This document shows, piece after piece, positions 26,246 to 35,126 of a DNA stretch of 64,000 nt. Under the pieces are notes generated by a model. That model was not told the DNA's origin. It saw only the letters and a list, made by a program, of their open reading frames with translations, and searched no databases. Each line of letters starts with the position of its first letter. Positions within the stretch are counted from its first letter, which is position 1. The stretch is from contig NZ_JAKGAQ010000003.1 of NCBI RefSeq assembly GCF_021532615.1, positions 388,197 through 452,196 on the forward strand. Reading direction: 5' to 3'. This DNA comes from Octadecabacter dasysiphoniae (GTDB taxonomy: Bacteria; Pseudomonadota; Alphaproteobacteria; Rhodobacterales; Rhodobacteraceae). The translations under genes were made by a program, and so were the position numbers.

Positions 26246-26266
26246 AATGTGAATGTATTTTACATT
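26246..26266. promoter_or_regulatory. Inverted repeat, distal operator of the DUF2852 genes
   Basis: AATGTGAA-N5-TTTACATT with one mismatch between arms. Second copy of the site at 26189. The surrounding DNA is unusually AT-rich for this window, as expected of a promoter region. Confidence 0.6.
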
Positions 26267-26317
26267 TACTTTATACCGCATTGAAATTGCATAGAAAAAA
26301 CTGTGAAAATTGAGTGA

Positions 26318-26932
26318 TCAGCTGTCGGGCGGGCAGGTGGAATTGGCTAAAATCATCGCCGGACCATCGGCAATCAGCAGACTTGCGGTGTCTTTATCCC
26401 AAAGTCCTGCGTTCTCTCCGGTCATCGCGACGCGGTCATATCTGGGGATGACGTCTTCAGGGTTTTGCCAGAACCCCTCAGGTGTGTTGATCAGGGCGGC
26501 CATGGTCGCGGCATGTTTCAGCGTCGCGTCATTCAGGTCAATGCCCATGCGATGAAACAGGGCACTGCCAAAACCATAACATCCCGCGCCTAAATCAACG
26601 CTTTGGCTGTAAATCGTGATGATGTCGGTGTGGGACAGATCAAGCGCGAACGGCGCGACAAAGCGCAAATCGTTAACTTGCGCGGGCACAGGATCACCCG
26701 CGCGATTAAGATAGGTTCTGACGATTTGCTGCGCCATCGTGGACGAGGACGGCGGATTTGACAGGAAATTAATGTCCTGTGACGCCAAAATCGCATCGCG
26801 CACTGTTTGGGGCGGTGGATCGGATAGATCGACATTTGGCATGGCAAGGATTGCGGCACTGTCCGGCAGAACTGCACCCTGTGCAAAGGCAGGCCCCGCA
26901 AGAAACCCGAGGACTGCAAGAAGGCGGATCAT
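26318..26932 (-). CDS. Exported glycosyltransferase-51-like protein lacking the catalytic Glu
   Basis: A 204-residue protein with a signal peptide (MIRLLAVLGFLAGPAFA). The body resembles the peptidoglycan glycosyltransferase (GT51) fold: AILASQDINF at 47-56 corresponds to the usual A-x-A-x-E-D-x-x-F motif, SSTMAQQIVRTYLN at 63-76 to the S-T-I-T-Q-Q motif, and IYSQSVDLGAGCYGFGSALF plus LKHAATMAALINTPEGF to later motifs. The first catalytic Glu is Gln (Q52) and the His of this motif is missing, so it is probably inactive as a transferase and may bind lipid II or regulate. It overlaps ybaK by 4 bp (ATGA). Confidence 0.7.
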   Translation of the reverse strand: MIRLLAVLGFLAGPAFAQGAVLPDSAAILAMPNVDLSDPPPQTVRDAILASQDINFLSNPPSSSTMAQQIVRTYLNRAGDPVPAQVNDLRFVAPFALDLSHTDIITIYSQSVDLGAGCYGFGSALFHRMGIDLNDATLKHAATMAALINTPEGFWQNPEDVIPRYDRVAMTGENAGLWDKDTASLLIADGPAMILANSTCPPDS

Positions 26933-27399
26933 GCGGTGAACGTCGCAGTGGCGGCACCGGATAGATTTTGAAGGACATCAGGCGCAATCGGGAAGATATG
27001 GCGCGGCGTGCCAGCGGCAGCAAAGACTTCGTCAAAATCCGACAGGCGCGGATCCCAGAAGGCGCGGATCGGGTTAAGATGCCCGATGGGGGACACACCG
27101 CCAATGGCGAAACCGGTTTGGGCGCGGATCAGCGCGGCGTCGGCTTTGCCTAAGGGTTCACCGGCCACGTCGCTCGCCTTGGTGGGATCAACCTGATTGC
27201 CGCCCGCCGTGATGAACAACAGCGCTGTGCCTGATGTTTCACCGTGAAAAATGATGGATTTGGCGATTTGATCCAACGCGCAACCTGCGGCCTCAGCGGC
27301 TTGCGCGGCTGTGCGTGTCAGATCGGGCATCTCTAACGGGGTGATCGACAGGCCCGCATCAGACAGGGCGCGCACGACTCGTTTTAAACTCTTGCTCAT
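26929..27399 (-). CDS. YbaK/EbsC family aminoacyl-tRNA deacylase
   Basis: A 156-residue YbaK/ProX-type domain protein. Such enzymes hydrolyse mischarged tRNAs such as Cys-tRNA(Pro) or Ala-tRNA(Pro) in the cytoplasm. Seen are the family segments IAKSIIFHGETSGTALLFIT, the GGNQVDPTKA loop and IGGVSPIGHLNPI with the GxxxPxGH-like active-site motif. The start at 27399 is used; the upstream extension (18 codons) overlaps the divergent glnE. The gene runs into the GT51-like gene with an ATGA overlap. Confidence 0.9.
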   Translation of the reverse strand: MSKSLKRVVRALSDAGLSITPLEMPDLTRTAAQAAEAAGCALDQIAKSIIFHGETSGTALLFITAGGNQVDPTKASDVAGEPLGKADAALIRAQTGFAIGGVSPIGHLNPIRAFWDPRLSDFDEVFAAAGTPRHIFPIAPDVLQNLSGAATATFTA

Positions 27400-27462
27400 G
27401 GCGTGATGGTGCCAAGGGATTGCTGCATTGACCAGCCCCAAGGCACGGCCCAAAGTCGGATC

Positions 27463-30249
27463 ATGACATTTGCCAGCCGCCTGACAAGAACACCTATTCC
27501 CTTTGATCCCGCACGCGGGGCAGAAGCGGCAGACCGTTTCGGTGATTTTAGCACCGATGTCCGTAATGTGATTGCGGGCGCGGCCGGGTGCAGCCCCTAT
27601 CTTAACGGCCTTTTGGCGCGCGACGGGGCATGGCTGCGCAGTGTTCTGGACACGCCCGAAGATGCGATTGAGGCCGAACTATCAGGCCTGACACGTTTGG
27701 ATTTACCCGATCTTGCAGCGGGGCTGCGTCAGGCAAAACGCCGCATCGCGTTGCTGACGGGGATCGCGGACGTCGGCGGCGTCTGGGCGCTAGAGGATGT
27801 GACAATGGCCCTGTCGCGGCTCGCGGATGTGGCGGTGGATGTTGCGCTGAAACGTCTTGTCGGCGCCGAGATTTCCCGCGGCAAAGTACCGGGGCAAACG
27901 GTGGACGATGCAGAAACCGCCGCCGGAATGGTCAGCATCGCCATGGGAAAGGGCGGCGCGCTCGAACTGAACTATTCAAGCGACATCGACTTGATCTGCC
28001 TGTTCGACGAAACCCGTTTTGACGCGGATGATTTCCACGACGCGCGGTCGTCCTTTGTGCGGGTCACGCGGAAAATGGCCGCATTGCTGAGCGATTTGAC
28101 GGCGGATGGATATGTGTTTCGCACGGACCTGCGGCTGCGGCCCGATCCCAGCGTGACGCCTGTCTGCCTGTCCATGGAAGCGGCAGAGCGATATTACGAA
28201 AGTGTCGGGCGCACATGGGAACGTGCGGCCTACATCAAGGCGCGTGCATCGGCGGGTGATATTGCCGCCGGGGAGCGATTTTTAAAGACGCTCACCCCGT
28301 TTGTGTGGCGCAAGCATCTGGATTTTGTGGCCATTCAGGACGCCCACGACATGCGGCTTCGCATTCGCGAACACAAAGGCCTGGGTGGCAAGATTTCCCT
28401 GCCCGGGCACAACATGAAACTGGGGCGTGGTGGCATCCGCGAGATCGAATTTTTCACGCAAACCCGCCAGCTGATTGCCGGTGGGCGCGATCCGGCCCTT
28501 CGGTGCAGTGGTACGGTCGATGGGCTGGCCGCCCTTGCTGCAGCGGGCTGGGTCCCCGCGACGGATGCTGCCGTTCTGACGGATCATTACCGCCATCACC
28601 GCGAGGTTGAGCACCGCTTGCAGATGATCAACGACGCCCAAACCCACGATTTGCCCACCTCGGACGAAGGAATAGCGCGACTGGCCGCGTTAATGGGGAT
28701 CGAAGATGCAACCTTGCGCGCTGATTTGCACGCACGCCTCGAAGACGTTCATGCGCTGACAGAGGGCTTTTTTGCACCTGACGGGGCCGGGGCATCGTCT
28801 AACGTGTCTGCGGGTTTTGGCGACGATGTGACTGCGCGTTGGTTGACCTATCCGGCCCTGCGGTCAGACCGCGCGGTTGAGATTTTTAACCGCCTTAAAC
28901 CGCGCCTTCTTGAGGCGATGCAGGACGCCGCCAAACCCGAAGAGGCGCTGCTGGCGTTTGACGGGTTCTTGTCGGGGCTTCCGGCGGGGGTGCAGGTGTT
29001 TTCCTTGTTCGAAGCCAACCCGCCATTGACGCAACTGATCGTCGATATCGCCGCAACCGCGCCGGCGTTGGCGCAGTATTTAGGGCGAAATTCGGCGGTG
29101 TTCGACGCGGTGATCGGCGGGGATTTCTTTGCGGATTGGCCGGGTGCTGATGCCTTGCGCGCTGATCTGGCGGGCGTTTTGGCACGGGCGTCAGATTATG
29201 AAACGCGCCTTGATGCGGCGCGGCGCTGGATGAAGGAATGGCATTTTCGCATCGGTGTGCATCACCTGCGCGGCCTTGTTGATGCCCAGCAAGCAGGGCG
29301 GCAATATGGCGACCTTCCGCAGGCCGTTTTGGCGGCGTTGTTTCCTGTCGTTACAGATCACTTTAGCAGCAAACATGGCCCGCCGCCGGGGCGCGGCGCA
29401 GTTGTCGTGGCGATGGGCAGCCTTGGGGCAGGGCGGCTTCATGCGGCGTCCGATCTGGATTTGATCGTGATCTATGATGGTCAGGACCAAGACGCATCCA
29501 CGGGCCCGCGCCCGTTGCAAACCCGCGCCTATTACGCCCGCCTGACGCAGGCCCTTGTGACAGCAGTGACCGCGCCCATGGCCGAAGGACGGTTGTACGA
29601 AGTCGACATGCGGCTGCGCCCGTCTGGTGGCAAGGGCCCGGTGGCGACAGCATTTTCCGGTTTCGAAGGCTACCAGATGGCGGACGCATGGACGTGGGAA
29701 CATCTGGCCCTCACGCGCGCCAAAGTCGTGGCGGGGGACGACAGCCTCGCGCGGGACGTTGAAACGATCCGCGCACGGGTTCTGGACGCCAAATCAACGG
29801 GGGCTTCTGTGCTCGCAGACGTGTCCGACATGCGCCGCCGGATTGGCCAGGCCAAACAGCCGGACGGTCTGTGGGATGCCAAAATCGGGGCGGGTCGCCT
29901 ACAGGATATTGAACTGGCCGGGCAGACGATGGCGCTGCGGGCAGGCCACACCGGGCGCACAACCGCGGATCAAATTGCCGCCGGGGTCGCTGGTGGGGCA
30001 ATAGGCGTCGCGGACGGCGAGGCGCTTATGGTGGCGGCTGATCTGTGTTGGTCCGTGCAGGCAGCGGCACAATTGCTGGTCGGGGCGGGTATCGGTGATG
30101 CGGTCTTGGGCGAAGGTGGGCGGCGTTTTATGGCGCGCGAAACCGGCGTTGAGGGCTTGGATGCGCTGGCCGCAGAAATGAACAAGGTGTGCAGTGCCGC
30201 AAACGCTGTCATCACGCAATTGGTAGGAGAGAGCCATGGCGAAGGGTGA
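27463..30249 (+). CDS. glnE: Glutamine synthetase adenylyltransferase/deadenylyltransferase
   Basis: A 928-residue bifunctional enzyme that adds AMP to, or removes AMP from, glutamine synthetase in response to PII and glutamine. Two nucleotidyltransferase domains are visible: the first with GKGGALELNYSSDIDL near residue 162 (deadenylylation), the second with AMGSLGAGRLHAASDLDLIV near 648 (adenylylation). The region between carries the helical regulatory domain. The Met at 27463 (MTFASRL) is preferred over an upstream ATG at 27403 that overlaps the divergent ybaK region. The end overlaps the next small gene by 14 bp. Confidence 0.95.
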   Translation: MTFASRLTRTPIPFDPARGAEAADRFGDFSTDVRNVIAGAAGCSPYLNGLLARDGAWLRSVLDTPEDAIEAELSGLTRLDLPDLAAGLRQAKRRIALLTGIADVGGVWALEDVTMALSRLADVAVDVALKRLVGAEISRGKVPGQTVDDAETAAGMVSIAMGKGGALELNYSSDIDLICLFDETRFDADDFHDARSSFVRVTRKMAALLSDLTADGYVFRTDLRLRPDPSVTPVCLSMEAAERYYESVGRTWERAAYIKARASAGDIAAGERFLKTLTPFVWRKHLDFVAIQDAHDMRLRIREHKGLGGKISLPGHNMKLGRGGIREIEFFTQTRQLIAGGRDPALRCSGTVDGLAALAAAGWVPATDAAVLTDHYRHHREVEHRLQMINDAQTHDLPTSDEGIARLAALMGIEDATLRADLHARLEDVHALTEGFFAPDGAGASSNVSAGFGDDVTARWLTYPALRSDRAVEIFNRLKPRLLEAMQDAAKPEEALLAFDGFLSGLPAGVQVFSLFEANPPLTQLIVDIAATAPALAQYLGRNSAVFDAVIGGDFFADWPGADALRADLAGVLARASDYETRLDAARRWMKEWHFRIGVHHLRGLVDAQQAGRQYGDLPQAVLAALFPVVTDHFSSKHGPPPGRGAVVVAMGSLGAGRLHAASDLDLIVIYDGQDQDASTGPRPLQTRAYYARLTQALVTAVTAPMAEGRLYEVDMRLRPSGGKGPVATAFSGFEGYQMADAWTWEHLALTRAKVVAGDDSLARDVETIRARVLDAKSTGASVLADVSDMRRRIGQAKQPDGLWDAKIGAGRLQDIELAGQTMALRAGHTGRTTADQIAAGVAGGAIGVADGEALMVAADLCWSVQAAAQLLVGAGIGDAVLGEGGRRFMARETGVEGLDALAAEMNKVCSAANAVITQLVGESHGEG

Positions 30250-30502
30250 CGATCTGGACCCCAAAGGGTTGATCGAGGAGGCCTACAAGATCGAAGGCAT
30301 CGCAGCGCCTGAGTGTCGCTCGATCTTTCTGGATTGGGCGTTGAGCTATCAAGGCGTTGCGGCCATCGGCATTGCGGCACTTCTGGCGCGCCACACTGAC
30401 CAACCCGCAGACCACCCAATGAGCGTGACTTTGCGCGATGGATTGGCCGTGCCAGATGCCCCGAAGCGGCGCGGTGGCCGCCGCGCCCGGGTTCCAGAAT
30501 AA
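30236..30502 (+). CDS. Small conserved hypothetical protein after glnE
   Basis: An 88-residue protein with an acidic start (MAKGDDLDPKGLIEEAYKIEG), a moderately hydrophobic middle with two Cys/aromatic residues (CRSIFLDWALSYQG), and a basic tail (KRRGGRRARVPE). No domain recognised. Its ATG lies 14 bp inside glnE behind TAGGAGAGAG, a strong ribosome site, which supports it as real. It is probably cotranscribed with glnE, and a role in nitrogen metabolism is only a guess from position. Confidence 0.75.
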   Translation: MAKGDDLDPKGLIEEAYKIEGIAAPECRSIFLDWALSYQGVAAIGIAALLARHTDQPADHPMSVTLRDGLAVPDAPKRRGGRRARVPE

Positions 30503-30531
30503 TTGAATCACAAGACGCAGTGTTGTGGGGT

Positions 30532-31179
30532 TTAGCGTGGCAATGCCGCCGCTTGCGCTGCAAGTGCGGTGATACCGGCCCAGTCCTGTGCATCGACAAG
30601 GTTTTTCGGTGCGACCCATGATCCACCCACACACAGCGTGTTGGACAGGCTGAGGTAAGTTGGCGCGTTGGCAAGGCTCACGCCGCCAGTCGGGCACCAT
30701 TTTACGGCCATCAAGGGTCCGCCGATGCCCTTCAGTGCAGATGCGCCGCCGTTGGCCTCGGCTGGAAAGAATTTTTGTACCGTGTAGCCGCGTTCAAGCA
30801 GCGCCATGGATTCAGTGGACGTCGCCGCACCGGGCAACAGCGGTAGATCGTTGGCTTCGCATGCATCGAGCAAACGATCCGTTGCGCCTGGTGATACACC
30901 GAATGTTGCACCCGCTGCTTTGGCGTTTTCCACGTCTTTAGATGTCAGCAACGTGCCTGCGCCAACAACTCCGCCTTCGATTTTTGCCATTTCGCGGATC
31001 ACATCCAGCGCCGCTGGCGTGCGCAACGTGACCTCGAGCGCGGGCAAACCACCTGCGACCAAAGCTGTTGCCAGCGCGCCAGCCACATCTGCATCATCCA
31101 CCACCAAAACGGGGACAACAGGGGCGAGGGCGCAGACCTTGGCGGCGAGTTCAGAAGCATGTTCGGGTGTCATAGTCAT
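30532..31179 (-). CDS. eda: KDPG aldolase (2-dehydro-3-deoxy-phosphogluconate aldolase)
   Basis: A 215-residue class I aldolase, the second enzyme of the Entner-Doudoroff pathway, splitting KDPG to pyruvate and glyceraldehyde 3-phosphate. The motifs are LEVTLRTPAALDVIREM near residue 48, GAGTLL near 75, SPGATDRLLDAC, and the Schiff-base Lys in YTVQKFFPAEANGG near 135, followed by the phosphate-binding VKWCPTGGVS. Normal length. It follows edd by 68 bp. In the spacer there is a short repeat-like element (31210-31246). Confidence 0.95.
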   Translation of the reverse strand: MTMTPEHASELAAKVCALAPVVPVLVVDDADVAGALATALVAGGLPALEVTLRTPAALDVIREMAKIEGGVVGAGTLLTSKDVENAKAAGATFGVSPGATDRLLDACEANDLPLLPGAATSTESMALLERGYTVQKFFPAEANGGASALKGIGGPLMAVKWCPTGGVSLANAPTYLSLSNTLCVGGSWVAPKNLVDAQDWAGITALAAQAAALPR

Positions 31180-31209
31180 TTCCTTGGATGGTGTGGCGGC
31201 GGCACGTTT

Positions 31210-31246
31210 GGGAGCCTCCGGCGGGAGTTTTTTGGCCTAGATGAAG
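31210..31246 (+). repeat. REP-like intergenic element between edd and eda
   Basis: GGAGCCTCCGGCGGGAG followed by TTTTTT and GGCC...GATGAAGG. It has the shape of a short CTCC/GGAG stem with a T-run on the plus strand. I recall very similar GCCTCCGGCGGGAG-T-rich elements scattered in many Rhodobacteraceae genomes, so it is probably a dispersed element. The copy number cannot be checked here, as this is the only one noticed. Confidence 0.45.
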
Positions 31247-31247
31247 G

Positions 31248-33050
31248 TTAGAGCACTACGCCCGCACCTTCTGTAGATGGGCCTACCGTTCGGCGGAACA
31301 TTTCGAATAATTCGCGCCCGACGCCTGTGCCATTGCCGGTAAGGTCAGCGATTGCAGGGGTGCGGTCCGTCAAATCGGTCAGACATTCCAGGGTGCCGTT
31401 CTTGGCATCAAGGCGCACGATGTCGCCGTCGCGCAGCAGGCTGATCGGGCCGCCATCTGCGGCCTCTGGTGCGACGTGGATGGCGGCAGGCACTTTACCG
31501 GATGCGCCGGACATGCGCCCATCCGTGACAAGCGCGACTTTTAGACCACGATCTTGCAATACGGCCAAGGTTGGCGTCAGGGAATGCAGTTCAGGCATGC
31601 CGTTGGATTTGGGGCCTTGGAAGCGGACGACGATAATCGTGTCTTGCGTCAGCTCACCCGCCTGAAAGGCCGCTTTGCAGTCGTGTTGTTCGTGGAAAAT
31701 GCGCACAGGTGCTTCGATGATGTGACGCTCGGGGGCGACTGCCGACACTTTGATCACGCCGCGCCCGAGGTTGCCGTTCAGCTGGACCAGCCCGCCTTGG
31801 GGCGCAAACGGATCAGATGCGGGGCGCAGGATACGGTCATTGTGGGTGGTTTTCGGACCATCGCGATAGGCAAAGCCCGCGTCGGTCATCACCGGTTCTT
31901 GGGCATATTTATCCATGCCGCCACCGGCGACAGTTTTGACGTCTTCGTGCATCAGCCCCGAATCCAGCAGGTTGTTGATCATGAATTGCAGACCACCCGC
32001 TGCGTGGAAGTGGTTCACATCAGCCAGACCGTTTGGATAGACCTTAGCCATCAGCGGGGTGACAGCGGAAATATCGCTGAAATCCTCAAGATCAAGGATC
32101 ACACCAGCTGCGCGCGCCATGGCGGGCAAGTGCAGCACGAGGTTCGTGGACCCGCCTGTCGCCATCAAACCTACAAGACCGTTCACAAACGCCTTTTCGT
32201 CCAAGATGTCGGAAACCGGTGTGTAATCGTTGCCAAGGGCGGTGATTTCCAGAGCGCGTTTGGTGGCCTGAATGGTCAGTTCTTCGCGCAGATCGGTGTG
32301 CGGGTTGACGAAAGACGCGCCCGGCAGGTGCAGGCCCATAAATTCCATCAGCATCTGGTTGGTGTTGGCCGTGCCGTAAAATGTGCATGTGCCCGGACCG
32401 TGATAGGATGCCATTTCGGCCTTCATCAGTTCGGCGCGGGTGATGTTGCCCTTGGCAAATTCCTGACGGACCTTGGCCTTTTCATCATTGGGCAGACCAG
32501 ACACCATGGGCCCTGCGGGCACGAACAGGCCGGGAATATAGCCAAACGTCGCGGCGGCCATAATTAAGCCCGGAACGATCTTGTCGCACACACCGAGATA
32601 CAGGGCGGCGTCAAACACGTTGTGGGACAGGCCGACACCAGCGGCCAATGCGATCACGTCACGCGAAAACAGCGACAGTTCCATCCCGGTTTGGCCTTGG
32701 GTGACACCGTCACACATCGCGGGGACACCGCCTGCCACTTGGGCTGTGCCGCCAAACGTGCGGGCCGCGGCGCGGATCTTGTCGGGGTATGTTTCAAACG
32801 GTTGGTGGGCTGACAGCATATCGTTGTAGGCCGTAATGATCCCGATATTGGCCGACTTTTCCGCAACCAATGCGGCCTTGTCGTCGCCCATCGGGGCATA
32901 GGCGTGGGCCTGATTGCCGCAGGTCAGGTGGGCGCGGCGCGGGCCTTCTGCGGCGGCGCGGGCCATCCGTTCAAGGTATTGGCTGCGCGGACCTTCGGAC
33001 CTTGCGATGATGCGGTCGGTTACGCGTTGGATGGTCGGATTGAGGGCCAT
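31248..33050 (-). CDS. edd: 6-phosphogluconate dehydratase
   Basis: A 600-residue Fe-S dehydratase (IlvD/Edd family), the first Entner-Doudoroff step, converting 6-phosphogluconate to KDPG. Visible: NIGIITAYNDMLSAHQPFE, GVPAMCDGVTQGQTGMELS with a cluster Cys near residue 113, and GTCTFYGTANTNQMLMEFMG near 220 with a second Cys. Length matches the family. A perfect palindrome of the CceR/LacI type lies 45 bp upstream, so control by sugar acid availability is likely. The pathway is the usual main route for sugars in roseobacters. Confidence 0.96.
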   Translation of the reverse strand: MALNPTIQRVTDRIIARSEGPRSQYLERMARAAAEGPRRAHLTCGNQAHAYAPMGDDKAALVAEKSANIGIITAYNDMLSAHQPFETYPDKIRAAARTFGGTAQVAGGVPAMCDGVTQGQTGMELSLFSRDVIALAAGVGLSHNVFDAALYLGVCDKIVPGLIMAAATFGYIPGLFVPAGPMVSGLPNDEKAKVRQEFAKGNITRAELMKAEMASYHGPGTCTFYGTANTNQMLMEFMGLHLPGASFVNPHTDLREELTIQATKRALEITALGNDYTPVSDILDEKAFVNGLVGLMATGGSTNLVLHLPAMARAAGVILDLEDFSDISAVTPLMAKVYPNGLADVNHFHAAGGLQFMINNLLDSGLMHEDVKTVAGGGMDKYAQEPVMTDAGFAYRDGPKTTHNDRILRPASDPFAPQGGLVQLNGNLGRGVIKVSAVAPERHIIEAPVRIFHEQHDCKAAFQAGELTQDTIIVVRFQGPKSNGMPELHSLTPTLAVLQDRGLKVALVTDGRMSGASGKVPAAIHVAPEAADGGPISLLRDGDIVRLDAKNGTLECLTDLTDRTPAIADLTGNGTGVGRELFEMFRRTVGPSTEGAGVVL

Positions 33051-33094
33051 GATGCACCTATTTGTGTCGGGGTCACGCGTACCTACCAGAAAGG

Positions 33095-33106
33095 GTTAGC
33101 GCTAAC
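33095..33106. promoter_or_regulatory. LacI/CceR-like operator in front of edd
   Basis: GTTAGCGCTAAC, a perfect 12-bp palindrome extended by GG on the left and AACG on the right. This matches what I know of CceR sites in Rhodobacter (TGTTAGCGCTAACA-like), where CceR controls Entner-Doudoroff and gluconeogenic genes. It sits 45 bp before the edd start. Confidence 0.75.
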
Positions 33107-33258
33107 AACGGGTGAAGTGTCGCGATGTTCGGCAAAATCTTAACACGCAACTTCCCCGCAATAACCTCTTGTTAACCACATTTCTGCCCCAAGTTGTAGG
33201 CCATATCAAACGTGCCTCGTGGGGGGGCAGATAACTGGGCAAAGCCCCGGAGGATATA

Positions 33259-33888
33259 ATGAAACTACTTAAGATCGTTGCATTCGGCGCAATCGCAGCC
33301 GCCCTGACAGCCTGTTCCGCCGCCGACGTGGTGTCGCGAAACGCGCCTTTGGAAACCCCGCGCATCGGTGTGCAAGCCGCACCACAAGTCGTGCGTGATT
33401 ATCAATTGCATTCCGTGCGCTTTGCCGTGCCTGCCGACATGACCGTGTCAGAGGCCAATTCTTATTACCCGATCGCCGATATCGTTTGGCGCGGTGATCC
33501 GCTGGGCAATCGTGCACAGCAGATTTCATCCATTTTCCAGACAGCGATCCAATCAGCAGGCGAGGGCCTGACCGGGTCTGTTCCTGTGACGGTTGATGTT
33601 GAACTGGCGCGCTTTCATTCGCTGACAGAACGCACACGTTATTCCGTGGGTGGCGTTCATTCGATCAAGTTTGACCTGACAGTGCGCAATGCGCTGACGG
33701 GTGAGGTTCTTGAGGAGCGCCGCCGCATCAATGGTGATTTCGCAGCGCTTGGTGGATATGCCGCTTTGGCCGCTGACAACGAAGGGCAGACACAAAAGGT
33801 TCGTATTACTTCGCACCTGACGCAGCTGTTCTTTCGCGAACTGACTGGAACCAGCGGTCTGGAAACGATTGTTGCTGCAGGCACCTGA
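33259..33888 (+). CDS. Putative outer-membrane lipoprotein of unknown function
   Basis: A 209-residue protein with a lipoprotein signal (MKLLKIVAFGAIAAALTAC, the lipobox Cys at residue 19). The mature part has alternating beta-like segments (VRFAVPADMTVSEANSYYPI, VPVTVDVELARFHSLTERTR, VHSIKFDLTVRN). I associate this layout with lipoproteins seen in Rhodobacterales (DUF6778-like), but no function is known. It is preceded by GGAGG and followed at 42 bp by an RNA methyltransferase. Confidence 0.8.
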   Translation: MKLLKIVAFGAIAAALTACSAADVVSRNAPLETPRIGVQAAPQVVRDYQLHSVRFAVPADMTVSEANSYYPIADIVWRGDPLGNRAQQISSIFQTAIQSAGEGLTGSVPVTVDVELARFHSLTERTRYSVGGVHSIKFDLTVRNALTGEVLEERRRINGDFAALGGYAALAADNEGQTQKVRITSHLTQLFFRELTGTSGLETIVAAGT

Positions 33889-33929
33889 TCGCCTTTCCAA
33901 CCTAGGATGAACCGTTTAAGGGGGCTGTT

Positions 33930-35126
33930 ATGACACAGTCCCCTTATTCCGTTGTTCGCCTGCTTCCCAAAGCAAAACCGCAAGTCATTCGCCACGGGTT
34001 TCCGTGGGTCTTTTCCAATGAATTGGTATTAGACCGGCGCACCAAAGGCGCCACCGCTGGCAGCCTTGTGGTGCTCGAAGATGCAGAGCGCCGCCCGCTT
34101 GGGCTTGGCACCATCAACCCTGCGTCCAAGATCGCCGTGCGTATGCTGGATTTCGATCCCGATGCCGTGATCGATGAGGCGTGGTTCAGGACCAAGATCG
34201 CCCGTGCCTTGCAGCACCGTGACGCGATCTATTCTGAGCCGTTCTACCGTTTGATCCACGCAGAAGCAGACGGATTGCCTGGTGTGATCATTGACCGCTT
34301 TGGCGATGTGGCCGTGATCCAACCCAATGCTGCCTACGCTGAGGCTATGTTGGACATGTTGGTTGCGGCCCTGATTGATGTGACAGGCGTCAGCACAGTC
34401 ATCAAGAACGGCACAGGACGCGCGCGCAGCCTTGAAGGGTTGGACGAGGAAATGATCGTCGTGCACGGCGAAGCGCCGAAAGGTCCAGTGCCTGTGAAAA
34501 TGAATAATGCCACCTACATGGCTGATGTGATGGGCGGGCAGAAAACAGGATTGTTCCTTGATCAGCGGCCTAACCATGCGTTTGCCGCTGGTTTGGCAAA
34601 AGGTGGCCGGATGCTGGATGTGTTCAGCCACGTCGGCGGGTTTTCTTTGGCCGCGCTGGCCGCTGGTGCTTCGTCATCCTTGGCGGTTGACGGATCCGAA
34701 GCCGCGTTAGAACTTGCCCGTGCGGGCGCTGAGGCGACAGGCGTCGCGGACAAATTCGAAACCCGCAAGGGGGACGCGTTCGATGTGCTCGAATCCTTGG
34801 GCGAGGCAGGGGAAACATTTGATGTGGTCGTGTGTGATCCGCCCGCGTTTGCGCCGTCTAAACCGACCGCAGAAAAGGGCCTGCGCGCCTATGAACGTGT
34901 TGCACGCCTTGCGGCCCCGTTGGTCAAAGACGGCGGCTATCTGGTGCTGTGTTCGTGTTCGCACGCCGCTGATCTAAAGCGGTTCCGCGATGCGTCAGCG
35001 CGCGGGATTGGCCGTGGCGGACGGCGCAGCCAGTTGGTTTATACGGGTCAAGCTGGGCCGGATCATCCACTTCTGCCACAACTCGCTGAAAGCGGATACC
35101 TCAAGGCGCTCGTGTTCCGCCTGTGA
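33930..35126 (+). CDS. Class I SAM-dependent rRNA methyltransferase, RlmI type
   Basis: A 398-residue cytosine-C5 methyltransferase of the RlmI/YccW group, with an N-terminal PUA domain (about 1-75, WVFSNELVLDRRTKG), a central region (IIDRFGDVAVIQPNAAYAE), and a C-terminal Rossmann domain (MLDVFSHVGGFSLAALAAGA, the nucleotide motif VCDPPAFAPSK, and LVLCSCSH with the catalytic-side Cys). It probably methylates 23S rRNA. Overlaps the next gene by 4 bp (GTGA). Confidence 0.9.
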   Translation: MTQSPYSVVRLLPKAKPQVIRHGFPWVFSNELVLDRRTKGATAGSLVVLEDAERRPLGLGTINPASKIAVRMLDFDPDAVIDEAWFRTKIARALQHRDAIYSEPFYRLIHAEADGLPGVIIDRFGDVAVIQPNAAYAEAMLDMLVAALIDVTGVSTVIKNGTGRARSLEGLDEEMIVVHGEAPKGPVPVKMNNATYMADVMGGQKTGLFLDQRPNHAFAAGLAKGGRMLDVFSHVGGFSLAALAAGASSSLAVDGSEAALELARAGAEATGVADKFETRKGDAFDVLESLGEAGETFDVVVCDPPAFAPSKPTAEKGLRAYERVARLAAPLVKDGGYLVLCSCSHAADLKRFRDASARGIGRGGRRSQLVYTGQAGPDHPLLPQLAESGYLKALVFRL

